NCBI GenBank assembly: GCA_964440655.1
Contig: CAYTTA010000057.1
Location: 1 to 14,797 of the forward strand
Source: CAYTTA01 sp964440655
GTDB lineage: Bacteria; Bacteroidota; Rhodothermia; Balneolales; Balneolaceae
Length of the DNA stretch: 14,797 nt
Direction: 5' to 3'
A model generated the notes under the pieces. That model ran no database searches, was not told the DNA's origin, and was given only the letters and a program-made list of their open reading frames with translations. Shown here in pieces: positions 1 to 6,871 of the stretch (the stretch's first letter is position 1; each line of letters opens with the position of its first letter). The translations under genes were made by a program, and so were the position numbers.

Positions 1-10
1 GCAGCAGGGC

Positions 11-149
11 ATCGGTCGTTATTAGTTTCTGGCCTCCGATATCGGAATAACAACAGAGGGTTTTCGGATGATGATGCCGCAAGCCCTCGGTCATTATTCC
101 AATCCCGCCCCCGAAAACGGAATAACAACAGAGGGTTTTCGGATGATGA
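11..149 (+). repeat. Dispersed hairpin element, left copy (two units, 75-bp period)
   Basis: Two direct copies of a 31-nt block lie at 44-74 and 119-149, each starting GGAATAACAACAGAGGG and ending GGATGATGA. Each block is preceded by an arm related to TTATTCC (19-25, degenerate TTATTAG; 94-100, exact) separated from GGAATAA by exactly 18 nt (26-43 and 101-118). The arms are reverse complements, so each unit can form a 7-bp stem with an 18-nt loop. The same arms, spacing and box recur at 8617-8984 (inverted) and 14442-14797. It lies 5' of the HAD gene in the same orientation. No function is known to me; it could be a leader RNA structure, a protein-binding site or a small non-autonomous repeat. 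Confidence 0.8.
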
Positions 150-262
150 GGGATCTCTTTCCATTGCAGATATTGGTAAATTCACGGTTCCGGCTGTTTT
201 CAGCCGCTCCTGCCGTTACTTGCCGGCCACTACAAGAGATCCAAAAAATCCCATTGCAGAAA

Positions 263-1030
263 ATGATCAAGCTGTTTGTACTCGACATAGACGGTTGCAT
301 CACCCATCCCTATGAACCTCCCCATTGGGAATCGATTTCACAGATTCGTGAATTGAACAGAAAGAGCCGGACCACCAGAGAGATCCCTCCTCTTACTCTC
401 TGTACCGGCCGGCCCCTTCCCTATGCCGAGGCGGTGGCACAGTGGCTCGACATCCAGCTTCCCTTTGTCTTCGAAAGTGCAGCCCTCTACAAGCCCGAGA
501 GCAATCAGATACGAACCGCCCTGAACCGGAACGGTCAATTCATGGGCAACGGCGATGCCCTCCGCCCTATCCGGGAGTTCAAGGAGTGGCTGGTCGATGA
601 TCTTCTTCCCGGATTTCCCGATGTCATGCTGGAGTTCTCCAAGATGATGGATGCGGGTGTGGTCTCATCCAACAGAGATCAGATCGACCGCATCTACGAT
701 CTGATTATCCGACAGGTGCGGGACAACTACCCTGAACTTGAGGTATTTCGAACCGATGTTTCAGTCAACACGCTGCTTGCCGGGAACAACAAAGGTAAGG
801 GTTTTGACTTGCTGAGCAGGGATCTGGAGATACCGGTCTCGGAAATGGCCTACATCGGCGACAGCGAGGGGGATCTGCTTCCGCTGCGGCGGGTCGCCAT
901 GCCATTCGCTCCCATCAATGCCGACGAAGAGGTAAAGGAAGTGGCCGAAGTGGATGTAATTCCTCTGGAGACCTCCGAGGCCGTACTGGAAGCTTACAAG
1001 AAGATCATTCAGAAAAATCTGGAGTCTTAA
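263..1030 (+). CDS. HAD-superfamily (IIB/Cof-like) phosphatase
   Basis: This 255-residue soluble protein has the four HAD motifs in order: motif I LDIDGCIT (nucleophile D8, acid/base D10), motif II LCTGR (T48), motif III lysine in NNKGKG (K177 or K179), and motif IV GDSEGD (D200, D204). Such enzymes hydrolyse small phosphorylated metabolites through a Mg2+-dependent aspartyl-phosphate. The large segment between motifs II and III (about residues 55-170) fits a C2-type cap, as in sugar-phosphate, sucrose-phosphate or mannosyl-phosphoglycerate phosphatases. The substrate cannot be read from the sequence. The frame stays open upstream to an ATG at 68, but that part crosses the intergenic repeat. 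The ATG at 263 puts motif I at the usual N-terminal position, so I chose it even though no clear Shine-Dalgarno precedes it. The 3' end overlaps the convergent VWA gene by 26 bp. Confidence 0.85.
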   Translation: MIKLFVLDIDGCITHPYEPPHWESISQIRELNRKSRTTREIPPLTLCTGRPLPYAEAVAQWLDIQLPFVFESAALYKPESNQIRTALNRNGQFMGNGDALRPIREFKEWLVDDLLPGFPDVMLEFSKMMDAGVVSSNRDQIDRIYDLIIRQVRDNYPELEVFRTDVSVNTLLAGNNKGKGFDLLSRDLEIPVSEMAYIGDSEGDLLPLRRVAMPFAPINADEEVKEVAEVDVIPLETSEAVLEAYKKIIQKNLES

Positions 1031-2069
1031 GTCTGGAGTCCAGTACCTCCTCCAGCCCCCCGTTCCGATACTCCGGAAAGAGCAAGCCGGCGACAAAGAA
1101 AACCAGCCCGATCATCAGAAGCAGCTGATACCGGTCCCGGTAGTCGGCGTACGCCTGCGTGCCGTACTCCCCCCGTTGCAGATCATCCATATCGGCCAGA
1201 AACCCATCCAGTCCCTGGCGGGTGTTCTCGATCGAGTAGTATCGGCCATTGCCGCGCCGGGCGATCTCCTGCAGCACATTGCTCTCCAGACGTGTAATCA
1301 CCTCACTGCCCTGCCGGTCACGGTGGTAGCCGATGAGTCGGTTTGACCCCTCCTCATAGATTGGAATCCGCCCCCCGGACGGAGTACCGATACCCGCCGT
1401 GAAGACCACTACCCCTTCGGAGGTCAGTGCGGAAAGCGGCTGGGTGTACCCTTCTCCCTGATCCTCCCCGTCGGAGACCAGCAGAATGACACGGGCCGCA
1501 TCCTGACGCAACTCCATCGCCCGGAACGTCTCCAGCGCCCTCTCCAGCGCTCGGTCAAAACGGGTGGTCGTGTTGGGCATCTGACGGGTCCCGGCGATAT
1601 CCAGGAACATCCGCAAGGCAGAGTGATCCTGGGTGACCGGGCTCTGGACAAACGCATCACCCGTAAAAACAATCAGCCCGATACGGTCCCCCGGCAACCG
1701 GTCGATGACACGCTGGATCTCGAATTTGGCTTTTTCAAGACGGCTGGGGCGGATGTCCTCCGCATTCATGCTGCGGGAGAGATCGAGCAGGATGAGCATG
1801 TCGACCCCCTGCTGTTCAATTTCGCGCACCTCCGTACCGATGCTTGGCCCGCCCAGGCCGACAATGAAGAAGAAGAAGGAGCAGAGCAGGAGAACCGTTT
1901 TGATCTGCCCCCCTCTTTCCCAGAAGCCTGTACGGAGCCGTGAGATCAGCCGGTCATCGAAGTAACGGGAGAGCCGGGTCTTCTTGTGATACCCCGCCCA
2001 CCAGATCCCGCCGGCCAGCAGCGGGATGAGTATCAGAAACCAGAGATAGGAAGCATTCTGCCAGATCAT
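1005..2069 (-). CDS. BatB-like VWA-domain membrane protein
   Basis: This 354-residue inner-membrane protein has hydrophobic segments at about 8-26 and 57-75, a VWA domain from about 90 to 280, and a C-terminal membrane segment at about 315-331. The metal-ion-dependent adhesion site is intact: D-L-S-R-S (D96, S98, S100), threonines near 167-169, and SDGED (D200). The stretch after the first motif (MNAEDIRPSRLEKAK) and the GDRIGLIVFTGDAFVQ block are typical of BatB of the Bacteroides aerotolerance (Bat) family. Bat proteins form membrane complexes linked to oxygen or stress tolerance, but their mechanism is not settled. Here batA, batC and the MoxR-type ATPase that usually accompany it are not adjacent; the upstream neighbour is the SLBB export gene, 142 bp away on the same strand. 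No Shine-Dalgarno is evident. The 3' end overlaps the HAD gene by 26 bp. Confidence 0.88.
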   Translation of the reverse strand: MIWQNASYLWFLILIPLLAGGIWWAGYHKKTRLSRYFDDRLISRLRTGFWERGGQIKTVLLLCSFFFFIVGLGGPSIGTEVREIEQQGVDMLILLDLSRSMNAEDIRPSRLEKAKFEIQRVIDRLPGDRIGLIVFTGDAFVQSPVTQDHSALRMFLDIAGTRQMPNTTTRFDRALERALETFRAMELRQDAARVILLVSDGEDQGEGYTQPLSALTSEGVVVFTAGIGTPSGGRIPIYEEGSNRLIGYHRDRQGSEVITRLESNVLQEIARRGNGRYYSIENTRQGLDGFLADMDDLQRGEYGTQAYADYRDRYQLLLMIGLVFFVAGLLFPEYRNGGLEEVLDSRLKTPDFSE

Positions 2070-2211
2070 GGGGTTTAATCATGAGTGCCGCACCACACAG
2101 GCCTGCCAATCGACGAGGGTCCACCAGCCCGCCAGCACGCCGGCCCACCAGCCGATGGCCATGCGGCCCCCAGCCCGCCGGCCCGCGCCACCTGCCACCC
2201 CTATCGGTTTC
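2070..2211 (-). other. Short GC-rich intergenic spacer with CCACCAGCC-type repeats
   Basis: These 142 bp separate the SLBB stop from the VWA start. They are C-rich on the + strand, with repeated CCACCAGCC, CCGCCAGC and CCGCCGGCCC words between about 2120 and 2205. I see no gene and no convincing terminator or promoter. The words resemble the CCACCAG array upstream of the Wzi gene (10773-10809). Confidence 0.4.
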
Positions 2212-4680
2212 TTACCGGATCCTCTCCAGCAGGGTGATAAACAGAAGCGCGGTCGATGCGATGCTCGAGGCGAGAGAGATCCGCTCCTGCGGCGTCATCT
2301 CCCTGCGCTCCGGCTCCCTCGGAATCACGATGGTCGCACCCGGCTCCACCTTCGGGTTGTTGCGGAAGAAGAGAACCTTCCGTGAACGGTCCACCTCCCC
2401 GTTGGCGTAGACAATGTAGGCGCGCTTTCTCTGGGCCGCATCGGTCACGCCACCGGCCGCATCAATATAGTCATTGAACGAAAGACGCCGCTCATACCGT
2501 ACACTGGTCGGGGCAAGCACCTCCCCCTCGATCCGGACCGTCTGCAACTGCTTCGGAATGTGGACCACATCCCCCGGCTCCAGGATCAGGTCATAATTCG
2601 ATCCCCGTGCCCGCAGCGCCTCATCGAGACGGATCCCCACCTGGGTGATCAGGGTATCGGAACGGAAACCCGCCACCTTCTCATCATCCACAAAATTGAA
2701 CTCCTCGGCCACCCGCTCGATCCTGAGCACACGGCTCATCGAGGCCCCCTGCGTATAGGCATAATCCGAAAGCCCCCCGGCCCACTCCACCAGATCGGAC
2801 AGCCGTGCATTCCGGCTCATGATCACATACTCGCCCGGGTACTGCACCTCTCCGGTAATGGTCACCGTCTGCTGCTCCTGGTAGTTGGGCTGCGTCCGCA
2901 CATAGATCTGGTCGAAAGGCATCAGGACAAACTCCTGCGCATTCTCATCAAACCGGAGATCCTTCTCCACATTGAAAGTGAAGGTCTCCGCGATCCGGTC
3001 CATTTTGAACTGATCGGGATCGTCCGTACCGGTCACCCTCCGGGCCACCTCGACCCGGTAAGCGGCCGCCTCATCCTGAAACCCGTTGGCCATCAGGATC
3101 GCATCCTCGATCGTCATGTTCTCCCGGAACCGGATCGTCACCGGCGTGTTCACCGCCCCGCTCACCCGCACCGTATACTCCTCGCGCAGATCAAAAATGG
3201 AGGGAATGTGAATCACATCATCCCTCTGCAGCGGGATGTCGAAGCGCGCCGGATTCTCAAGGACATCACGAATGATGAAACCGACCGAGACAGGCTCCCG
3301 GAACTCATTCAGCCTCTGGATGATCCCCCGGCTCTGAGAGGCATCCTCCCTCAGGCCGTCCGCCCTGTTGATCAGGTCGAAGAGGGTCATCCCCTGCTCC
3401 AGCTCATACTCCCCGGGCCGGAAAACCGCCCCCTCGATCGTCACCCTGTTCTCGAAACGATCCAGCAGCTCGCCCACAATGAGCTGATCCCCGTTGCGCA
3501 GCTCGATGCTCTCCCCTTCGGGATAGTAAACCGTCGAGATCCGCCGCATGGTCTGCGACGGCCCGCGCAGGGTCAGCGTCCGGGTATAGGCCTTGTCGGT
3601 GAATCCGGCGGCAAAGGTGAGAAGATCCTTGACCGTCTCCCCCTCCTTCAGCTCGAAAAACCCTTTCCGTTTCGTCTCGCCCCAGACATGAACCCGGTTC
3701 TTGTAAGGATCCACCTTGATGATATCCTGATCCCTGAGACGTACGTTGTCCTCCTGCGTTCCGAAAACCAGAAAATCATAGATATCGAACGTCCGCTCCA
3801 CCTGTCCGTTACGGATCAGCTGGATCTCCCGGAACGTTCCTGTTTCATTGGGACCGCCCGCCGAATAGAGCGCGTTGAAAAGCGTCGACATGGAGGAGAC
3901 CGTGTAGGTACCCGGCTGATTCACCTCGCCGATCACGGAAACCTTGATGCTGCGGATGTTCCCAAGACTGACCCTTGCAAAGGTGTTCGCCTGATCCGGC
4001 CGGTCGGGGTTCAGACCGGAGTAGATGCTCGACAGGCGCCGGATCACCCGGTCGTTTGCCTCCTCGATCGTCATACCGCTCACCTGAATCGGCCCCAGAT
4101 TGGGAATCCGCACCGTCCCCTCGGCATCAACCAGCAGCTGATAATTCATCTCGGCGGCACCCCAAACATCGATGATGAGCTGATCGCCGGGGCCGAGCTG
4201 GTAATTCTCGGGGGTCGGGACGTTGAAGGAGGGTTCAAAAGAGACCGACACCTTGCTGAAAAGATCCATCCCGAAGATCTTCAGCGAGTCGAGAGTGGTC
4301 TCGGTATCCGCCTCCCTCGGCTCAAAGGTAACATCCTCCAGATTGCCCACAAGCCGCACCTGATCGATCGGCCGCCGGGGCTGAAGCATCTCCTCCGGAT
4401 CCTCCCCCCTCAGACGGACCTCCTGCAGACGGCTCGAAAGTCGCCGCACCTGCGCGGGATCCCCGCCCTGGGCAATCGCAAGCTGCTCGAACTGCCCCAC
4501 GGTGATCCCGCGATCCATGATCTCCTGATTGATCTGCCGCAGCTGTGCATCCGAGAGCGCATCGACATTCATGCTCCGGAAATCCATGCCGCCCAGCTGT
4601 GCCATCGCCGGCAGCGAGCAGATCAGTGCAAACAGAAACGAGAGAAGAAGTCCCTTTTTCAAAAGTCCCTTAGTAACCAT
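2212..4680 (-). CDS. Multi-SLBB polysaccharide biosynthesis/export protein (Wza-like)
   Basis: This 822-residue protein begins with a signal peptide (KKGLLLSFLFALICSLPAMA, cleavage near residue 27/28). A helical linker follows, then a polysaccharide-export (PES/Wza) domain at about 159-240, recognisable by YQLGPGDQLIIDVWG and the VRIPNLGPIQVSGMT strand. Six SLBB-type β-grasp repeats start near residues 245, 329, 412, 503, 605 and 714, each carrying a V-x-G-x-V-x-x-P-G-x-Y-like core (for example VIGEVNQPGTYTV and ITGEVQYPGEYVI). A hydrophobic segment at about 800-818 may anchor the C-terminus. Family knowledge: these proteins form the periplasm-to-outer-membrane conduit for capsule or exopolysaccharide. 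The ATG at 4680 is chosen because it begins the signal peptide. The frame is open further upstream, but only through the 19-bp repeats and the N gap. No Shine-Dalgarno is present. No Wzc, Wzx or Wzy neighbour is visible. Confidence 0.9.
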   Translation of the reverse strand: MVTKGLLKKGLLLSFLFALICSLPAMAQLGGMDFRSMNVDALSDAQLRQINQEIMDRGITVGQFEQLAIAQGGDPAQVRRLSSRLQEVRLRGEDPEEMLQPRRPIDQVRLVGNLEDVTFEPREADTETTLDSLKIFGMDLFSKVSVSFEPSFNVPTPENYQLGPGDQLIIDVWGAAEMNYQLLVDAEGTVRIPNLGPIQVSGMTIEEANDRVIRRLSSIYSGLNPDRPDQANTFARVSLGNIRSIKVSVIGEVNQPGTYTVSSMSTLFNALYSAGGPNETGTFREIQLIRNGQVERTFDIYDFLVFGTQEDNVRLRDQDIIKVDPYKNRVHVWGETKRKGFFELKEGETVKDLLTFAAGFTDKAYTRTLTLRGPSQTMRRISTVYYPEGESIELRNGDQLIVGELLDRFENRVTIEGAVFRPGEYELEQGMTLFDLINRADGLREDASQSRGIIQRLNEFREPVSVGFIIRDVLENPARFDIPLQRDDVIHIPSIFDLREEYTVRVSGAVNTPVTIRFRENMTIEDAILMANGFQDEAAAYRVEVARRVTGTDDPDQFKMDRIAETFTFNVEKDLRFDENAQEFVLMPFDQIYVRTQPNYQEQQTVTITGEVQYPGEYVIMSRNARLSDLVEWAGGLSDYAYTQGASMSRVLRIERVAEEFNFVDDEKVAGFRSDTLITQVGIRLDEALRARGSNYDLILEPGDVVHIPKQLQTVRIEGEVLAPTSVRYERRLSFNDYIDAAGGVTDAAQRKRAYIVYANGEVDRSRKVLFFRNNPKVEPGATIVIPREPERREMTPQERISLASSIASTALLFITLLERIR

Positions 4681-4697
4681 AGAGAGAAAATCAGCGT

Positions 4698-4946
4698 CTA
4701 AAGAGGCAAATCCCGTGTCGTCATCAGGCCCCGATCCCGGTAAACCCCGGATGTTGAGGGCAATTCCCGTGTTATCGGGTGCATCCCGTATTATGGGGAA
4801 AATCCCGTNNNNNNNNNNNNNNNNNNNNNNNNNNNNNNNNNNNNNNNNNNNNNNNNNNNNNNNNNNNNNNNNNNNNNNNNNNNNNNNNNNNNNNNNNNNN
4901 NNNNNNNNATTATGGGGAAAATCCCGTGTTTCCGGGTTCATCCCGC
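4698..4946 (-). repeat. Tandem 19-bp mini-hairpin array in the SLBB leader
   Basis: On the minus strand the units read ACGGGA-N4-CCC-N2-ATAAY. Clear units are 4928-4946, 4909-4927, [gap], 4790-4808, 4771-4789 and 4752-4770. Degenerate units are at 4733-4751 and 4698-4716. The units flanking the gap are identical 19-mers (ACGGGATTTTCCCCATAAT). Most units contain a small inverted repeat such as CGGG-ATGCA-CCCG or GGG-ATTTT-CCC. The array runs from 18 bp upstream of the SLBB start codon to about 266 bp upstream, counting the gap as 100 bp; its real length is unknown. Confidence 0.8.
4809..4908. other. Assembly gap (100 N)
   Basis: There are exactly 100 undetermined bases, which is a conventional placeholder length. 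The same 19-bp repeat unit ends at the left border and begins at the right border, so the assembly probably broke because of the tandem array. The true length is unknown. Confidence 0.98.
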
Positions 4947-5074
4947 ATCCATGCTTTTTCACATCGTTGCGGGATGATTTCCCTCTCCGCGGGAAGTCGA
5001 TGGCCCAATGACCTGTGTATACCAAATCCCGGCCTAAGGTAGCAGAAGAATGCGGAAAATTAAAATTTACCTGT

Positions 5075-5101
5075 CCTGAAAACCGGCTGATTTTTGTCAG
5101 G
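5075..5101 (-). terminator. Possible weak terminator after the glycerate kinase operon
   Basis: CCTGAAAA and TTTTTGTCAGG form an imperfect inverted repeat. Read on the minus strand it is followed by an A/T-rich stretch (5058-5070) containing short T runs. It lies about 145 bp past the glycerate kinase stop. The stem is short and there is no clean U tract, so this is tentative. The rest of 4947-5245 holds no recognisable gene; the A/T-rich segment may alternatively be a promoter for the SLBB gene. Confidence 0.25.
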
Positions 5102-5206
5102 GTTGATGCGGTGAGAGCTGCCCGACCACAGTGCAGTGCTATGCTTTACGAAGGGGTGCGTTACGAAGTGGTGGCTGCGGCACCAGCATTCAGCTCCAGC
5201 AGAGTG

Positions 5207-5255
5207 GCAATAGGTGGTTCACCGGCCTTTGACGCAATAGGTGGTTCACCGGCCT
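5207..5255. repeat. 27-bp direct duplication covering the glycerate kinase stop codon
   Basis: The 22-bp sequence starting GCAATAGGTGGTTCACCGG occurs at 5207-5228 and 5234-5255, a 27-bp period. The gene's final Arg codon and its stop (5246-5248) fall in the right copy; the left copy is a duplicate past the stop. The period is a multiple of 3, so the duplicate carries a second in-frame stop. Confidence 0.85.
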
Positions 5256-6868
5256 CCGACAAGAGCAACCTGCAGATCCATCAGGTTGTTTCCGGTCGGC
5301 CCGGTCCGGAGAAGTCCGCCGACCTGGTCAAAGAAGGTCCAGGCATCGTTGTTCTCAAGAAAAGCATCGGGATCGATCCCCAGCTCATCTGCACGCCGAA
5401 GGGTCTCCCCATCCACAATCGCTCCCGCCGCATCGGTCGGCCCGTCCACCCCATCGGTTCCCACGCTGGCTATCGCCACCGCCACCGTGGTGACCTGTCG
5501 CCCCGGTTGATCCCGTCGATTCGGTTCATTCGGCTGATCCGGTTTTTCGGAACCAGAATTCCGCCCTGGCTGATCCGGCGGGTTCGGCACATCCAGCCTC
5601 AGGTGGCGGACGAGGCGAAGTGCCAGCTCCTGGTTGCGCCCGCCCTTGCCGCTACCGGTTACTTGCACGGAGCTCTCTCCGTACCAGATAAGGCAGATCG
5701 GCATTTCCGGAGCGCCTGCGGACTGTGCCTGTTGCTCCGCGGATCTTGCCGGTTGTGCCGCGGTATTTGCCGGTTGCTCCGCCGGATGCTCCGAGGTCCC
5801 TGTTGAATGCTCCCCGGAAAGCCGCCGTTCCGCCGTTGTCAGCCGATCCACTGCCTCACGAATCCGCGAAGCCATCATCTCCTCCACCTCGCCGATGGGC
5901 AGATTGTAGGCTTCGGATGCAACCTCCGTTCGCCAACCCTTTTCCCTGAACCGGGCAGCCACCGAATCGGCCAGCATCCGCGCCGAAGAGATCAGAAACT
6001 GGTGATGCTCTTCGGGTTCGTGCGCTCCGATCGGTTTCGCTTCCTGTCCGGCGACCGGCGATTCCTGCCCGCATCCCCCTGTCTCCTGCCCGCATCCCCC
6101 TGTCTCCTGCCGGATTCCCTCCGTCTCCACCTCTTTCTCTATATGCTCCCGCACTGCGGTCGGAATCTTCTCCCAGATCCCATGATCCTCCAGTATCTGC
6201 CGGGCATGGCCAAACTCCAGCGGTCCGGCTGTAGTCGGTCCGCTTCCGATCGATCGGAACCGGTCTCCGGGCACATCAGAAATAATCAGATCCACCAGCC
6301 GGACATGCGACAGATACCGAAGGAGCTGCCCCCCTTTCACCTGGGACATGACCGTGCGGACCACATTCATCTCATGGATATCCGCGCCGGACCGGAGTAG
6401 CTGCAGCTGAGTCTCGGCGACCGCCTCCAGATCAAGCCCATCAGCCGGATAACAGAGCAGCGCCGAAGTCCCGCCGGATATCAGACAGAAGACCAGAGCC
6501 CCTTCCGGAATCGCAGCTGCCGTCTCAAGCAGTTCCCGGGTAGCTTCCAGACTCTTCGAATCAGGGAGCGGATGGGACCCCTCCGCTAGCCGGATGCGAC
6601 GCAACGGGCGGGTGGTTCCGGTCGGGGTGATGATGATGCCCCCCTCGATGGCATCACCCAGTATCTCCTCCAGCGCCTCCCCCATCGCGGCCGATGCCTT
6701 TCCACTTCCAAGGACATAGACCGGATTATCCGCCCGCAGCGATATCACCTTATCCTGGATCACCAGCTTTCCCTCCGCACGGTTCCAGGAGAGACTCTTT
6801 CGCACCGCATTGGCCGGATCCACCTCCTTCAGTGCATCACGGATCACCTCTTCCAGCAGTTTTTTCAT
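5246..6868 (-). CDS. Glycerate 2-kinase (DUF4147 + MOFRL), with repeat-expanded loops
   Basis: The 540-residue protein has the two domains of the GckA/TtuD glycerate kinase family, which phosphorylates D-glycerate with ATP to 2-phosphoglycerate. The N-terminal DUF4147 domain (about 1-240) shows VYVLGSGKASAAMGEALE, EGSHPLPD, CLISGGTSALLCYP, VKGGQLLRYL and SDVPGDRFRSIGSGPTT. The C-terminal MOFRL domain (about 390-540) shows GSGKGGRNQELALRL and ASVGTDGVDGPTDAAGAIVD. Typical members are about 420-450 residues. The excess lies in three low-complexity inserts at 254-288, 353-387 and 428-457, two of them clear heptapeptide repeats. Conserved motifs are intact, so the enzyme is probably active. It starts 3 bp after the Fic-like stop, with AAGG at 6875-6878 six bases before the ATG, which suggests a co-transcribed pair. 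Confidence 0.92.
   Translation of the reverse strand: MKKLLEEVIRDALKEVDPANAVRKSLSWNRAEGKLVIQDKVISLRADNPVYVLGSGKASAAMGEALEEILGDAIEGGIIITPTGTTRPLRRIRLAEGSHPLPDSKSLEATRELLETAAAIPEGALVFCLISGGTSALLCYPADGLDLEAVAETQLQLLRSGADIHEMNVVRTVMSQVKGGQLLRYLSHVRLVDLIISDVPGDRFRSIGSGPTTAGPLEFGHARQILEDHGIWEKIPTAVREHIEKEVETEGIRQETGGCGQETGGCGQESPVAGQEAKPIGAHEPEEHHQFLISSARMLADSVAARFREKGWRTEVASEAYNLPIGEVEEMMASRIREAVDRLTTAERRLSGEHSTGTSEHPAEQPANTAAQPARSAEQQAQSAGAPEMPICLIWYGESSVQVTGSGKGGRNQELALRLVRHLRLDVPNPPDQPGRNSGSEKPDQPNEPNRRDQPGRQVTTVAVAIASVGTDGVDGPTDAAGAIVDGETLRRADELGIDPDAFLENNDAWTFFDQVGGLLRTGPTGNNLMDLQVALVGGR
5498..5587 (-). repeat. Third low-complexity insert in glycerate kinase
   Basis: Residues 428-457 are rich in Pro, Asp, Gln and Asn, with recurring PDQPG, PDQPN and RDQPG words. 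They interrupt the MOFRL domain just before TTVAVAIASVGTDG. The period is less regular than in the other two inserts. Confidence 0.6.
5708..5812 (-). repeat. 21-bp (7-residue) degenerate repeat in glycerate kinase
   Basis: Residues 353-387 can be written as five heptapeptides: EHSTGTS, EHPAEQP, ANTAAQP, ARSAEQQ, AQSAGAP. They lie at the junction of the two domains. The DNA shows recurring GCCGGTTGCTCCGC-like words on the + strand. Confidence 0.75.
6005..6109 (-). repeat. 21-bp (7-residue) tandem repeat in glycerate kinase
   Basis: Residues 254-288 read as five heptapeptides: QETGGCG twice, then QESPVAG, QEAKPIG and AHEPEEH. The DNA at 6064-6084 and 6085-6105 is a perfect 21-bp duplication. 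It extends a linker after the N-terminal domain without changing the frame. Confidence 0.9.
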
Positions 6869-6871
6869 AAT

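Noticed and set aside
11..149. CRISPR-like array (conserved blocks with variable 18-nt intervals)
   Set aside because: The variable segments are only 18 nt, lie between inverted arms, and are partly similar to each other. There are only two units and no cas genes.
68..262. N-terminal extension of the HAD protein from ATG 68
   Set aside because: It encodes the hairpin repeat and would displace the HAD nucleophile motif from its usual N-terminal position.
2560..4701. A 713-codon open frame on the + strand opposite the SLBB gene
   Set aside because: It is a shadow of the GC-rich SLBB coding sequence. The minus-strand frame has a signal peptide, a PES domain and SLBB repeats; the + frame shows no family features.
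4681..5025. Extension of the SLBB protein upstream through the N gap
   Set aside because: The frame stays open only because of the repeats and undetermined bases, and a signal peptide begins at the ATG at 4680.
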